Positions 17,198 to 26,337 of a stretch of DNA of 64,000 nucleotides are shown here, in pieces. The position numbers were made by a program, and so were the translations under genes. How positions within the stretch are numbered: the first letter of the stretch is position 1; each line of letters begins with the position of its first letter. The notes below the pieces were generated by a model. The model saw only the letters and a list, made by a program, of their open reading frames with translations, searched no databases and was not told the DNA's origin. Origin of the DNA: Desulfogranum mediterraneum DSM 13871 (GTDB taxonomy: Bacteria; Desulfobacterota; Desulfobulbia; Desulfobulbales; Desulfobulbaceae); NCBI RefSeq assembly GCF_000429965.1, contig NZ_AUCW01000003.1, positions 298,459 to 362,458 on the forward strand, written 5' to 3'.

Positions 17198-18166
17198 TCA
17201 GGCAGGCGAGGACGATGCTCCCTGATCACGGCCCAGAACCCTGCGCACATGATAGATGGGCTTGCTCTGTGACTCATGATAGGTCCGGACCACCAACTCG
17301 GCCACCAGGCCGATGGTGATGAACTGAATCCCTATGAAGATCAAGAGAATGGCCAGGAGCAACAGCGGCCGACTTCCCAGGGGGACCCCGAAAAACTGAC
17401 GCTGGATGGTCATGACCAGGGCCATGATCATCCCCAGGGATGAGGAGAGGAAGCCCACTCCGCCAAAGACATGGAGCGGCTTGGTGGCATAGCTGAGCAA
17501 AAACTTGACCGTGATCAGGTCCAGGACCACCCGCAGGGTCCGGGAGATGCCGTACTTGGAGCTCCCAAAACGACGGGCCCGGTGGTTGACCTTGACCTCG
17601 GTGAAGCTGATCCCCATGCCGCTGGCAATGGCGGGAATGAAGCGATGCATCTCCCCGTAGAGCCTGATATTAGAGGCCACCTCCTTGCGGAAGGCCTTGA
17701 GGGTACAGCCATAGTCATTGAGTTTCACCCCGGTAATCCAGGAGATCAAGCGGTTGGCCAGCTTGGAGGGCAGCTTTCTGGAGAGATAGGGATCCTTGCG
17801 GTCGAAGCGCCAGCCAGTGACCACGTCATAACCCTCCTCCACCTTGGCCACCAGGGCGGGGATATCCCGGGGATCATTCTGGAGATCGCCATCCATGGTA
17901 ATACAGATTTCACCCTCGGCATAGTCAAAGCCGGCGGACATGGCTGCGGTCTGGCCGAAATTGCGGCGAAAGCTGACCACCACCACCCGCTCATCCCTCT
18001 CCTGGAGCCCCTCCAAGACCTGAAGGCTGGTATCCCGGGAGCCGTCATCCACAAAGATGATCTCATAGGAGCGCCCGGTCTCGGCCAGGGCATCGCTGAT
18101 CTCCTCATAGAGATAGGGAATATTTTCTTCTTCGTTATAGATGGGCACAACCACTGATAGATCCAC
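17198..18166 (-). CDS. Polyprenol-phosphate sugar transferase (GtrB/ArnC-like GT2)
   Basis: About 322 residues. The GT2 domain has LSVVVPIYNEEENI at the N-terminus, FVDDGSRDTS, NFGQTAAMSAGFDYA and the DGDLQNDP metal site. Two C-terminal transmembrane helices follow (FGGVGFLSSSLGMIMALV and LLLAILLIFIGIQFITIG). Such enzymes load a sugar onto polyprenyl phosphate for later transfer by GT-C enzymes. GTG 18166 is chosen because GAGG lies 6 nt upstream and the GT2 fold begins immediately. An open extension to 18220 has no such support. The large integral membrane proteins in this region could use its product. Confidence 0.93.
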   Translation of the reverse strand: MDLSVVVPIYNEEENIPYLYEEISDALAETGRSYEIIFVDDGSRDTSLQVLEGLQERDERVVVVSFRRNFGQTAAMSAGFDYAEGEICITMDGDLQNDPRDIPALVAKVEEGYDVVTGWRFDRKDPYLSRKLPSKLANRLISWITGVKLNDYGCTLKAFRKEVASNIRLYGEMHRFIPAIASGMGISFTEVKVNHRARRFGSSKYGISRTLRVVLDLITVKFLLSYATKPLHVFGGVGFLSSSLGMIMALVMTIQRQFFGVPLGSRPLLLLAILLIFIGIQFITIGLVAELVVRTYHESQSKPIYHVRRVLGRDQGASSSPA

Positions 18167-18350
18167 AAGGTACCTCAAAAAATTCAAAACATTAAAAGCG
18201 AAAGATCGGCAAAGCGCCACTCGTCACCACTCAAAGAGACAGGGCGACGCCCGGGAGCGGTCTCGGCTCCTGCCAGGCTACCGGCTCCATGGCCGGGATA
18301 CGATCTCGGGTTTGACCGCAACCCCATTATTCAAGCAAATTCAAGCAAAC

Positions 18351-19676
18351 TCAGTCCGGAGCAGCACCCTGCTCCAGGGCAAAGACAAAGGGGGCGCTCA
18401 GGCGGCCGATTTCCTCCTGTTGATGATCATAGAGGTGGAGGGTAAGAGAGATCTTCTCCACCACCCCCTCCAGCTGGGCGGAAAAACGAAAGCCCAGGGG
18501 TTGATGACGGAAACGGGGATAGACGGCCTCCACGTCGGGCCGCAGGTCGGTGGGCAGGGTCTCCCCCAGGTATGCGTCCCCTGCATAGAGCCTGATCAGG
18601 GCTATCTCCGTCTCGGCCGCGGCCCAGCCGCGGAGCTGCAGCAACTCGCCGGGCATGATCATCACCTCATCGATCCTGGCCTGCCAACGTCTGCGCAGCT
18701 TTTCACCCAGGCCGGCGATCAGGGAACGCTGCGGGCTGCCGTACAAGACCCCGTCAAAAAAAGAGGGGTGGGCATTGGTGGTGACGTTGGCCTGGACAAT
18801 GGGCAGGGAGGCGATGCTCTCCATGGTATATCTTTGAGAGTGATACTGGGAGTGGGTCACCACAAAAACCAGGGTATCCACCCCCAGCTCCCGGGCCCTC
18901 TCCTGGGCAGCCAGCAGCTCTTCCTTGGAGTCGTTGAATTCAAAGAGGATATATTTCCAGATGACCAGGGGGCGGCCCCGCTCCTTGGCGGCAACCCCAT
19001 CGCCCATGAAGCGGAGCACCTTCTCCACCCTGCCCTTGACCCGGTACTGGGCGTAGCTCTCCTGGTAGAGGCCGTCTCCGGCGACCATCACCTCATCCAG
19101 GGGGGCGGCGCCGACGGTCCGTTCATAGGAGACGTTACCGTTGGTGATCAGCCGCTGCCAGGCCTGGGGGTAGTAGCGTTTGGTCAGCTGGACAAACTCG
19201 GCAAACCTGGGGTGCATCAGGGGCTCGCCCTGGCCGCAGTACTCGACGCTGTCCAGGCGATAGCCCCGGTTCCTTAGGGCCGAGAGCACCGCCTCATAGG
19301 TTGCAGGCTCCATCAGGTGGGGCTGCTCCCTGGTGGTGATCTGAAGATCATTGCTGCAGCAGCGACAGTCCAGGTTGCAGAGCAGCGAGGGCTCCAGCTG
19401 GAGTTTGCTCAGCCGCTTTTCGGCCAGGGGGTCGGCAAAGGGTTCTTCACTACGGAGAAAGGCACACTCTTCACAGACCCCTTCCCAGGGGACCCTGCCT
19501 GCGGCCAGGGAACTCCGTATATGGCCATAGGCCTCATTGTTCAAAAGCTCATCCAGGCTGGCGGCGGTGGTCTCGGAGGAGACCCGGCCCAGGAGAATAC
19601 GCTCGCCAAAGTCATCGTTACAGAGGACCTCGCCGTTGCTCTTGATATAGAGGGTATGCAGAATTTCACAGTTCAT
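18351..19676 (-). CDS. Radical SAM protein with N-terminal SPASM-like and C-terminal beta-sandwich regions
   Basis: 441 residues. The AdoMet iron-sulfur motif is CNLDCRCC near residue 98 (CxxxCxxC with one extra cysteine), followed by YCGQGEPLMHP, the usual glycine-rich strand. Before it, residues 8-75 look like a SPASM-type region (IKSNGEVLCNDDFGE, LGRV, then CEECAF), so the cysteine-rich domain precedes the barrel instead of following it. The last 100 residues contain RGWAAAETEIALIRLYAGD and LRPDVEAVYP, resembling a beta-sandwich often attached to polysaccharide enzymes. The substrate is unknown; modification of a sugar or of a carrier is possible from context. Confidence 0.82.
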   Translation of the reverse strand: MNCEILHTLYIKSNGEVLCNDDFGERILLGRVSSETTAASLDELLNNEAYGHIRSSLAAGRVPWEGVCEECAFLRSEEPFADPLAEKRLSKLQLEPSLLCNLDCRCCSNDLQITTREQPHLMEPATYEAVLSALRNRGYRLDSVEYCGQGEPLMHPRFAEFVQLTKRYYPQAWQRLITNGNVSYERTVGAAPLDEVMVAGDGLYQESYAQYRVKGRVEKVLRFMGDGVAAKERGRPLVIWKYILFEFNDSKEELLAAQERARELGVDTLVFVVTHSQYHSQRYTMESIASLPIVQANVTTNAHPSFFDGVLYGSPQRSLIAGLGEKLRRRWQARIDEVMIMPGELLQLRGWAAAETEIALIRLYAGDAYLGETLPTDLRPDVEAVYPRFRHQPLGFRFSAQLEGVVEKISLTLHLYDHQQEEIGRLSAPFVFALEQGAAPD

Positions 19677-19723
19677 AATGGGTCATCCTGAGCAAACTCC
19701 TTGCCGGGAAAATGTTCTCCATC

Positions 19724-20713
19724 TTAGATGCAGCCCTGCTGCCTGGCTCGACCATGCCGGCCGTACCGATACGGCCCCCTGACCCCGGTCAGGCCATCCC
19801 AGATCCCCCTCAACAGGAAGATCCAACGCTGGCGGCGCCCAGGGGCAACAAGCAGCAGTACCATACAACGAAGCAGCACCTTTCGCATGGTATAAGAGCA
19901 GAGCCACGATTTCGGCACCCAGCGCTTCCTGAAGAGCAACAGGCTGTTGCGGAGCTGATAGTAGCTGCGCAGCGGCGGGTGCACGCTTATCCTCCGGCTC
20001 AGGGGACCAAAGCCGAGCCGCTGTTTCCAGCCCACCTGATGATAGAGCCGGGCGGCTGCAACCCCGAAACAGTACCGGCCCAGAGCTGCGGCCCGGAAGC
20101 ACCACTCCATATCCACCAGATCGATAAAGAGCGAACCATCCATCCCACCGACGGCGGTCATCACCTCCAGCCGCACCAGGGTACCCGAGGCATGAAGATA
20201 GCGGACCCGCTCTAACCCGCCGATGGAGGACTCCGCTCCTGGCTCCGGGTGGAGTGCAAAGGATTCTGCCTGCCGGGTCTCCCCGGAGACCGGACAGGGC
20301 CCCACGGCTGCCACCGCTATGCCCTGTGCGATCAGCTGCGCCTCCGCCGCCAACAGGGCGTCCACCATTCCGCTGGCCGGGAGACTGTCCTGATCCAGGA
20401 GGAGCAGATGGCTGAAATCACGGGTCAGGGCCCAGGCCAGCCCCTGGTTCTGGGCATGGCCGATACCGTGATTCTCTCCCAGAACAAGGACGGAGAGCCG
20501 TCCGGGGTCATACTCTGCCGGCAGGCCTGCACCGCTGCCATTGTCCACCAGGAGGGTATGGCTGAGCTGTTCGTCCAGGCTGGCACAGAGTTGGGCCAGC
20601 TGCTGCGGCTCCGGCTGATAGCTGACCACCACCGCCAGCACCCGGGCCCCTGAGGGGGCTGCCGCAGGAGCGGGCTCAGCGGAGCTGTGGGCAGAGATTC
20701 CAGCCCTCGCCAT
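19724..20713 (-). CDS. Family 2 glycosyltransferase, rhamnosyltransferase-like
   Basis: About 329 residues after a low-complexity Ala/Pro start. The GT2 core is VLAVVVSYQPEPQQLAQL, LLVDNGSGAG, ENHGIGHAQNQGL, LLLDQDSLP and DLVDMEWCFRAAALG, the pattern of O-antigen rhamnosyltransferases. A hydrophobic segment near residue 285 (VLLRCMVLLLVA) suggests membrane contact. ATG 20713 is preferred because AAGAGG lies 5 nt upstream; the TTG at 20731 directly abuts the stop of the preceding gene. It is co-directional with the spermidine-synthase-like gene and likely in the same transcript. Confidence 0.88.
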   Translation of the reverse strand: MARAGISAHSSAEPAPAAAPSGARVLAVVVSYQPEPQQLAQLCASLDEQLSHTLLVDNGSGAGLPAEYDPGRLSVLVLGENHGIGHAQNQGLAWALTRDFSHLLLLDQDSLPASGMVDALLAAEAQLIAQGIAVAAVGPCPVSGETRQAESFALHPEPGAESSIGGLERVRYLHASGTLVRLEVMTAVGGMDGSLFIDLVDMEWCFRAAALGRYCFGVAAARLYHQVGWKQRLGFGPLSRRISVHPPLRSYYQLRNSLLLFRKRWVPKSWLCSYTMRKVLLRCMVLLLVAPGRRQRWIFLLRGIWDGLTGVRGPYRYGRHGRARQQGCI

Positions 20714-20731
20714 GGCGGCCTCTTCGCTCAA

Positions 20732-23521
20732 TCAACGCCACCGCTGGGTGGAGAGGGCTGCGATCCGGCCAAAGGCGAGCCAGGCCACCATATAGATAAG
20801 CAGGCCAAAGAGCAGGGCAAGCCGAAAACCGAAGAAAAAGGCACAGAGCAGGCTCAAAAAACCGCCAAAGACCGTAAAAAAACCATTCATTCCCCAGGCC
20901 CAGGGGATACCGCGGGGCTCCACCTGGCCCAGACGATACATGCCCAGCGGAAAGGGCATGCCCAGAAAAAAGCCCAGGGGCAGCATCATCAGGACTGCTG
21001 CTCCGACTCGGAGCCAGAGATCATACTGGAGCAGAACAGCAAAGAGGCGCTGGTAGGAGAGCAGGAAGAGGATGTTGACCACCAGAATGGCCACAAAGAT
21101 CAGGGGCCAGCGCCGAGGCTCATCCAGGCGCCAGCGTTTGGAGGCTGCCGAACCGATCCCGGCGGCAAAGAGCAGGGAAAAGAGCACCGTGGCAAAGGTA
21201 TGGGTGGGAAAGCCGATGAGCTTGGTAAAGAGTTGGATCAACATCAGCTCAATGATAATAAAGCCGGCGCCCAGACAGGAAAAGTAGAGCAGGTACCAGC
21301 CGCGCCCCTGCCATCTGGCCTTGCCCGCCGAAGAGGCCAGCAGGGGAATAAAGACAAACAGACAGGCAAAGAGGATGGAGACCAGCCCGACCACAAAAAA
21401 GCTGATCAGGTCCCGGGAGAGGAAGGGGAGCAGCTGGGAGTTGAGCACATTGACCGTACCGCCGTCGATAAACCTGGACGCGCCCACGCTCAGCCAGCGG
21501 GTATTCTTGCGGATCATGTTAAAAAAGGGCTTGTCATCGGTCACCGGTGTGAGCCGGTAATCGGCCTGGGCAGCCAGCTCCTCGGGAAAGGGCTGCTCCA
21601 GGAAGCGGGCAGGCAGGAGGTTCCCCTCCGGCTGCAAAGGGTCAAAGGCGATCTGGTAGGTCTCGACCGCACCGACAATCTCTGCCGGCAGCACGGGCCG
21701 GCCCTTTTCGTTGAGCCAGACCGAGAAGGCCTGCTCAGGGTCAGGATTATCAGAGGAGAGCTCCAGCCGGATCTCCTCTCCCTTCACCCCGCCAAGGGGA
21801 GGAGAGAGGATAAAGACTGCATCCTGGTTATCCCCGATCCCTGCCCCGTCAAGGCGGACCAGCCTCTCCTCTCCAGCGGTCCGCAACCTGAGGGTAAGGG
21901 TGGAGGCCAGGCCAGGCTGCGTATAGGTACCGATGAGCAGCGGGATCTCGCTCAGGCTCTCCAGCTGGGAGATAAATGCTGACTGAAAGGGTTGCCCCTT
22001 GAGCACCTTGACAGAGGGACGCACCGCCACGGCCCGCTGAAGACGCTTGGTCTTTTCCCGGTTGGCATAGTCATGCACCCGCTCGATCTCCGCCCGGCTC
22101 CAGGGACTCATCTTGACCAGCATGGTGGGCAGGCTATCCTTGCTGTAGCGTTCCAGGACCAGGACATGGCGGCTGAAATCGCCTCTTCCCAGCCGCTCCC
22201 ATGCCAGGGCGGCGGTGGTGAGCATCCTGGGATAGATATGGCGATTGATGGAGAGGATCCCGTCCTCCTTGAGGTGCTGGAAGTATTCGATATAGGCCTC
22301 AGCGGTCTGGAGGTAGGCAGCCCCCAGGGCTCCGCTTCCCTGGGCAATGCTGGAGCTGGTGTGGTTGCTGAACATCTGGATGATGTCATAGCGCTGGTCC
22401 GAGGAACGAAGAAAGGTCCGTCCCTCACCCACCTGGTAGTTCACCCTGGGATGGTTGAAGATGTTGCCGGAGTAGTCTGCGTAGCGCCCCTTGGCGGCAT
22501 CCACCATGGCCCCGACCAACTCGATGGCATCCACATGGTCGGCACCAAAGACCAGGGCAGCCTTGGTCTCACCACCCACCGCGGCTCCCAGGATCAGGAC
22601 CTGGGCATGGCTGTCCTGCTTGAAGAAATGGGCCAGGGAGTTGAGGCCGAAATAGTAGCCCCCGGGGTTGGCTGCCCGCTCCTGCCGGTACTGGTCGAGA
22701 TCTCCGTTAAAGGCAGAGAGCCAGGAGGCCTGCTGACCACCGTCCAGGGCAAAGTACTTGGCATGGGGATGGGCGTTAAAGACGTCCAGCTTGGAGACCG
22801 CATCCCAGCGCACATAATCGCGCTTGCCCTCCTTGATCCAGCGGTCGATACCCCGCTTGTTGCCATGACCGCGAAATTCAAGGTAACTCTCCTGCAGCAG
22901 GGGGACGGCAAGGATCCCGACGATCACCGGTACGGCCAGGAGTAAGCGAGGCATGGAGAGGGAGGAGAAGCAGCAGCCGGCTGCAACCAGCATGGCCGCA
23001 ATCACAAAGAGCATTCCACCGGGACCGAAGAGGGGAATCAGCGGCACCAGGAGCAGACAGCCGAGGCCTGCACCCAGGAGGTCAAAGAAGTAGAGGCCAT
23101 GGCTCTCTGCGGAACAGATGGAAAAGACCATGGAGATGATAATCCCGCCGATGAAGAAGGGTATAATCAAGGCTGCATAGAGGCCGGCCCAGGAGAGAAG
23201 CTGGACAGTGATCGAGCCCCCGAAGTTCATATCAAAGGGGAGCAGGTTCAGGGTCGGCAACAGGGCCAGGGCAGCCCCGCCATAGGCCCAGGAGAGCAGG
23301 GGGAGCAGCCTCTGCAGATCAGCCTCTCCGGATTTCAACAGGTAGACATAGATCCCTCCCAGTCCCAGGGCAAACATGGCCGCAGTGACCACCATGTAGC
23401 CCATGGAGGGGTTGAGGATCACATCAAAGACCCGAACCATGGAGAGTTCAAGCAGGATGGTGGCAAAGGTGGTCAGGCCCAGGCCGAATTTCATCCGGAT
23501 GATGGGGAGGTTCTGCTGCAT
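20732..23521 (-). CDS. Large membrane protein with an embedded spermidine-synthase-like domain
   Basis: About 929 residues. Residues 1-220 form six or so membrane helices. Residues 230-490 are a soluble domain related to spermidine synthases and methyltransferases (LILGAAVGGETKAALVFGA, DAIELVGAMVDAAK, YDIIQM). A beta-rich insertion follows, then seven or eight more helices from about residue 690. Proteins of this design are usually annotated as fused transporter/spermidine synthase, but the polyamine role is unproven. ATG 23521 is chosen because AAGGA lies 6 nt upstream. Its place among glycosyltransferases hints at a role in surface-polymer export or modification; that is only inference. Confidence 0.8.
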   Translation of the reverse strand: MQQNLPIIRMKFGLGLTTFATILLELSMVRVFDVILNPSMGYMVVTAAMFALGLGGIYVYLLKSGEADLQRLLPLLSWAYGGAALALLPTLNLLPFDMNFGGSITVQLLSWAGLYAALIIPFFIGGIIISMVFSICSAESHGLYFFDLLGAGLGCLLLVPLIPLFGPGGMLFVIAAMLVAAGCCFSSLSMPRLLLAVPVIVGILAVPLLQESYLEFRGHGNKRGIDRWIKEGKRDYVRWDAVSKLDVFNAHPHAKYFALDGGQQASWLSAFNGDLDQYRQERAANPGGYYFGLNSLAHFFKQDSHAQVLILGAAVGGETKAALVFGADHVDAIELVGAMVDAAKGRYADYSGNIFNHPRVNYQVGEGRTFLRSSDQRYDIIQMFSNHTSSSIAQGSGALGAAYLQTAEAYIEYFQHLKEDGILSINRHIYPRMLTTAALAWERLGRGDFSRHVLVLERYSKDSLPTMLVKMSPWSRAEIERVHDYANREKTKRLQRAVAVRPSVKVLKGQPFQSAFISQLESLSEIPLLIGTYTQPGLASTLTLRLRTAGEERLVRLDGAGIGDNQDAVFILSPPLGGVKGEEIRLELSSDNPDPEQAFSVWLNEKGRPVLPAEIVGAVETYQIAFDPLQPEGNLLPARFLEQPFPEELAAQADYRLTPVTDDKPFFNMIRKNTRWLSVGASRFIDGGTVNVLNSQLLPFLSRDLISFFVVGLVSILFACLFVFIPLLASSAGKARWQGRGWYLLYFSCLGAGFIIIELMLIQLFTKLIGFPTHTFATVLFSLLFAAGIGSAASKRWRLDEPRRWPLIFVAILVVNILFLLSYQRLFAVLLQYDLWLRVGAAVLMMLPLGFFLGMPFPLGMYRLGQVEPRGIPWAWGMNGFFTVFGGFLSLLCAFFFGFRLALLFGLLIYMVAWLAFGRIAALSTQRWR

Positions 23522-23724
23522 GCGCATTCCTTGCTGGTGTTGGTGGCATCTTCAGCCCATCTTCCGCTATCCTGGCAGCCTTGGAAGAGAGCGCCGGGGA
23601 GCGGAAGACGACGACTCGCCGAGAGGGCTAAACAACTTGTAAAAAGATGACTATATAGCTCAATTTAGGCGAAAAAGAAAGGGTTAAAAAAAAGGGCGGC
23701 ACCTCTGCTCTACACTTCAGGCCA

Positions 23725-25380
23725 TTATGAGCTGCCAGGATCCAGGGGGCGAAGGCGATCCATCACCCGCCGCAGCTCGGCGGCCTGCTGCTCTTCATCC
23801 CAGCCCAGCAGCTCTGCCATGGTGGCGGCACACTGCTCCAGCAGAGGCTGCGGGACCATGGCTGCGGTCGCCAGATCCGTTCTCCGAAAGAGGATATCCT
23901 CCAGGTGAAGGGCCATCTCCTCGGCAACGGCATAACGGATTTCCCCCTGATCAACAGGCTCCGGTTCCTCGACGGGCGGCTTCACGACCTGCCCTCCCCT
24001 GTCCGGGGCAAGGTAGGGATACACCCGGGCCGCCTGACGGCCATATCGGCGGAGCAGATAGCCGGGGAGCTCTTTGACTGCACCCGGGCCGGCGGCCTCC
24101 GGCATCAGGCTGCGGATCCTGGCCCGCCACTGCGGCTCCAGGGCCAGGCCCTGGCCGGCCAGATGGGCCATCACCTGAGAGGCCAGCGAGAAGGCGGTGG
24201 TGTACTTGACGGTCTTCACCGTCAACACCCGGGGAGAACCGCCTAAGGCGCCGTGATCCACCAGGGCGGCCTTTTTATCCAGCTGGACATCAAAGGGCCC
24301 GCCGTTTTCCAGGGGGATCGAGGGCATCAGACCGATATGGATAAGAGAGATATCCTGATAGCGCAGCCGGGCCTGGGGGTTGATCTGGTTGACCTCCTCC
24401 AGGATGGCGCAGAGTTCCTCTCTGCTGATCTCCGGGGCCTGGCTGGGATCCGGGTGGGGGCTATAGACGGTTCCGATCATGGTCTTGCCCCGCCAGGGAA
24501 CAAAGAAGAAGAGGCGTTTGCCCTTCTGAATGACGGCATCCTGATCGACAAAGGAACTCTGTCCCTCGAGCCCTACCCCATAACCGGAAAACAACCGGGG
24601 CTTGACCACCAGGTTGACGGCCCGGCTCCAGCCGCTACAGATCGGGGCCAGTTCCCGCTGGAGCTCGGCAAACTGGGCACAGCCCGGACCGGTGGCATTG
24701 ACCAGCCAGCGCGCTCGCACCTGAAAGGGCCCGTTCCCCTCCTCATCCTCACACTCCAGGAGCTTGCATCCATCCTCATCCGAGATGGAGCGCAGGCTGA
24801 CATAGTTTGCGGCCGCACCGCCCAGCTCGCTCAAGCGGTTGACCAGATCCAGGACAATGCGTTCCGGATTCAGGGCCAGGGCATCGTGCCAGACGGCGCC
24901 CCCGGTGTGGAGCGAAGGATCGAAGCCGGGGATGATCCTGGCACAGGCTGCAGCCGAAATCACCCTGCCCCGCCCCAGTCGTCGACCGAGAGGGAGTCCG
25001 CGGTTGCGGGTACAACTGAAGAGGTCGTTGAGCAGCAGCCCCAGGGCCATGACGCCTCTGCTCCGCAGCCCCCTGCCCGAGGTGGGCATGACACAGGGTA
25101 AGGGCTCAACCAGATCCGGAAAGTTGGCCATCATCCAGCGACGACTGACAATGGAATCCCTGATCCTGGGAAGATCGAGATGCTGGAGATAGCGCAGACC
25201 GCCGTGGAGGATCTTCAGGCTGTTGGCCGAGGTGGCGCCGCAGAAATCGCCCCGTTCCAGGAGCAGCGTGGAGAGGCCGCAGGCTGCAGCAAGGGCGGCA
25301 ATGGTGGCCCCATGGATGCCGCCTCCGGCCACGGCCAGGTCAAAGGTGGTGGTCTGCAGCTGCTCAAGATCTCGTTTCAT
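23725..25380 (-). CDS. glpD: FAD-dependent glycerol-3-phosphate dehydrogenase family protein
   Basis: 551 residues. The FAD-binding fold is LAVAGGGIHGATIAALAAA near residue 15 and LLLERGDFCGATSANS near 40, followed by the family's HGGLRYL. WLVNATGPGCAQFAE and FFFVPWRGKTMIGTVY are also typical of GlpD, and a C-terminal accessory domain is present. GlpD oxidises glycerol-3-phosphate to dihydroxyacetone phosphate and passes electrons to quinones at the membrane. No glpK or glpF is nearby. Instead it sits 20 nt after a metal-hydrolase-like gene in a polysaccharide region, so the substrate may differ from plain glycerol phosphate. Confidence 0.88.
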   Translation of the reverse strand: MKRDLEQLQTTTFDLAVAGGGIHGATIAALAAACGLSTLLLERGDFCGATSANSLKILHGGLRYLQHLDLPRIRDSIVSRRWMMANFPDLVEPLPCVMPTSGRGLRSRGVMALGLLLNDLFSCTRNRGLPLGRRLGRGRVISAAACARIIPGFDPSLHTGGAVWHDALALNPERIVLDLVNRLSELGGAAANYVSLRSISDEDGCKLLECEDEEGNGPFQVRARWLVNATGPGCAQFAELQRELAPICSGWSRAVNLVVKPRLFSGYGVGLEGQSSFVDQDAVIQKGKRLFFFVPWRGKTMIGTVYSPHPDPSQAPEISREELCAILEEVNQINPQARLRYQDISLIHIGLMPSIPLENGGPFDVQLDKKAALVDHGALGGSPRVLTVKTVKYTTAFSLASQVMAHLAGQGLALEPQWRARIRSLMPEAAGPGAVKELPGYLLRRYGRQAARVYPYLAPDRGGQVVKPPVEEPEPVDQGEIRYAVAEEMALHLEDILFRRTDLATAAMVPQPLLEQCAATMAELLGWDEEQQAAELRRVMDRLRPLDPGSS

Positions 25381-25400
25381 ACGTCTCTGTACCCTGGTCG

Positions 25401-26204
25401 TTAAGAAAGAGGTAAACGGAGGAGGAGTTGGTTCCGGAAAAAACGGCCAAGGCCTTGGAGCTCGCCATAGTCGTTCAATGGCCGCTCACCCGCCCCCAGG
25501 GCACGCTGCAGACCGGCCAGGGGATGCTCCAGGTCCAGCTCCGCCTCAACCCGGGTACCGAAACTGCCCACCCGCTCCAGTTCACCGGGCAGCAACAGAG
25601 GATCCGTGCCCCGGATAATCGCCCTTGCCTGCGCCCGGGCAAGGACAAACTGGGGAACCCTCTGCCAGAAGCGCGGCCGACCTGCGTTATCCCCCAGGAA
25701 GAAGGAAAGATGCCCCTTGTCGGCCAGGAGGTGCCGGATCAGCCGACCGCGCGCCCCCAACCACTTGCCCACCCCCCAGGGAAGGATCACCAGCCCCCCG
25801 GCCGCACAGGCCTGCTCGATGCTGTCTGCCAGCCCCGAGGCTTGATACGGTTCCTGCAGCCCAAAGAGCAGCAGTTCCAGTCGCTCCCTGGTGTTCACCT
25901 GCTCGCCGATGATGCAGACCAGGCAGTCCCCCTGCTCGCTGGTGGCGACCACGCTGCCCTGCTCTCTGCTGCAGCTCATCCTCCACTGTGATCGGCCAGG
26001 GAGGAGCTTCCCCTCCCTGGCCCAGCCATAGAGCGCCTGGGGCCAGCCCTGCCCAGGCAGGGCGGCCATCAGGAGTACCCCCTGCAGAGGCGCCTCTGCA
26101 CCTTCCCGGTTCCTTGGCTGGCGCATATTAGCGCTACAGCAGTCCAAGAGTTCTACCAGTCGGTCCTGGTGCTGCAGATGGACATGTCCGTCAAGAAGAT
26201 ACAT
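25401..26204 (-). CDS. Putative metal-dependent hydrolase of PHP/TIM-barrel type
   Basis: About 267 residues from ATG 26204, which has GGGGGA 7 nt upstream. It opens with MYLLDGHVHLQ, a DxHxH metal-binding start as in PHP and amidohydrolase proteins. GLVILPWGVGKWLGARG and FFLGDNAGRPRFW further along could form the rest of a barrel active site, and the last part (LLLPGELERVGSFG) resembles a PHP-type C-terminus. The frame is open upstream to ATG 26324, but those 40 residues are unlike the family. It precedes glpD by 20 nt, and I believe such pairs recur in Desulfobacterota. The substrate is unknown. Confidence 0.65.
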   Translation of the reverse strand: MYLLDGHVHLQHQDRLVELLDCCSANMRQPRNREGAEAPLQGVLLMAALPGQGWPQALYGWAREGKLLPGRSQWRMSCSREQGSVVATSEQGDCLVCIIGEQVNTRERLELLLFGLQEPYQASGLADSIEQACAAGGLVILPWGVGKWLGARGRLIRHLLADKGHLSFFLGDNAGRPRFWQRVPQFVLARAQARAIIRGTDPLLLPGELERVGSFGTRVEAELDLEHPLAGLQRALGAGERPLNDYGELQGLGRFFRNQLLLRLPLS

Positions 26205-26337
26205 CCAACGATCCCCCTTGGCTCCCGGCCGGGAGCCCTCAAAAAGACGAAAGGGAAGGAACAGCAGCTGTCCCTTCCCCCAAAAGCTGACGACCCCGCC
26301 CGCAGACGCGGGTGAGGTCCCCATTTCCTGCCTGCTC

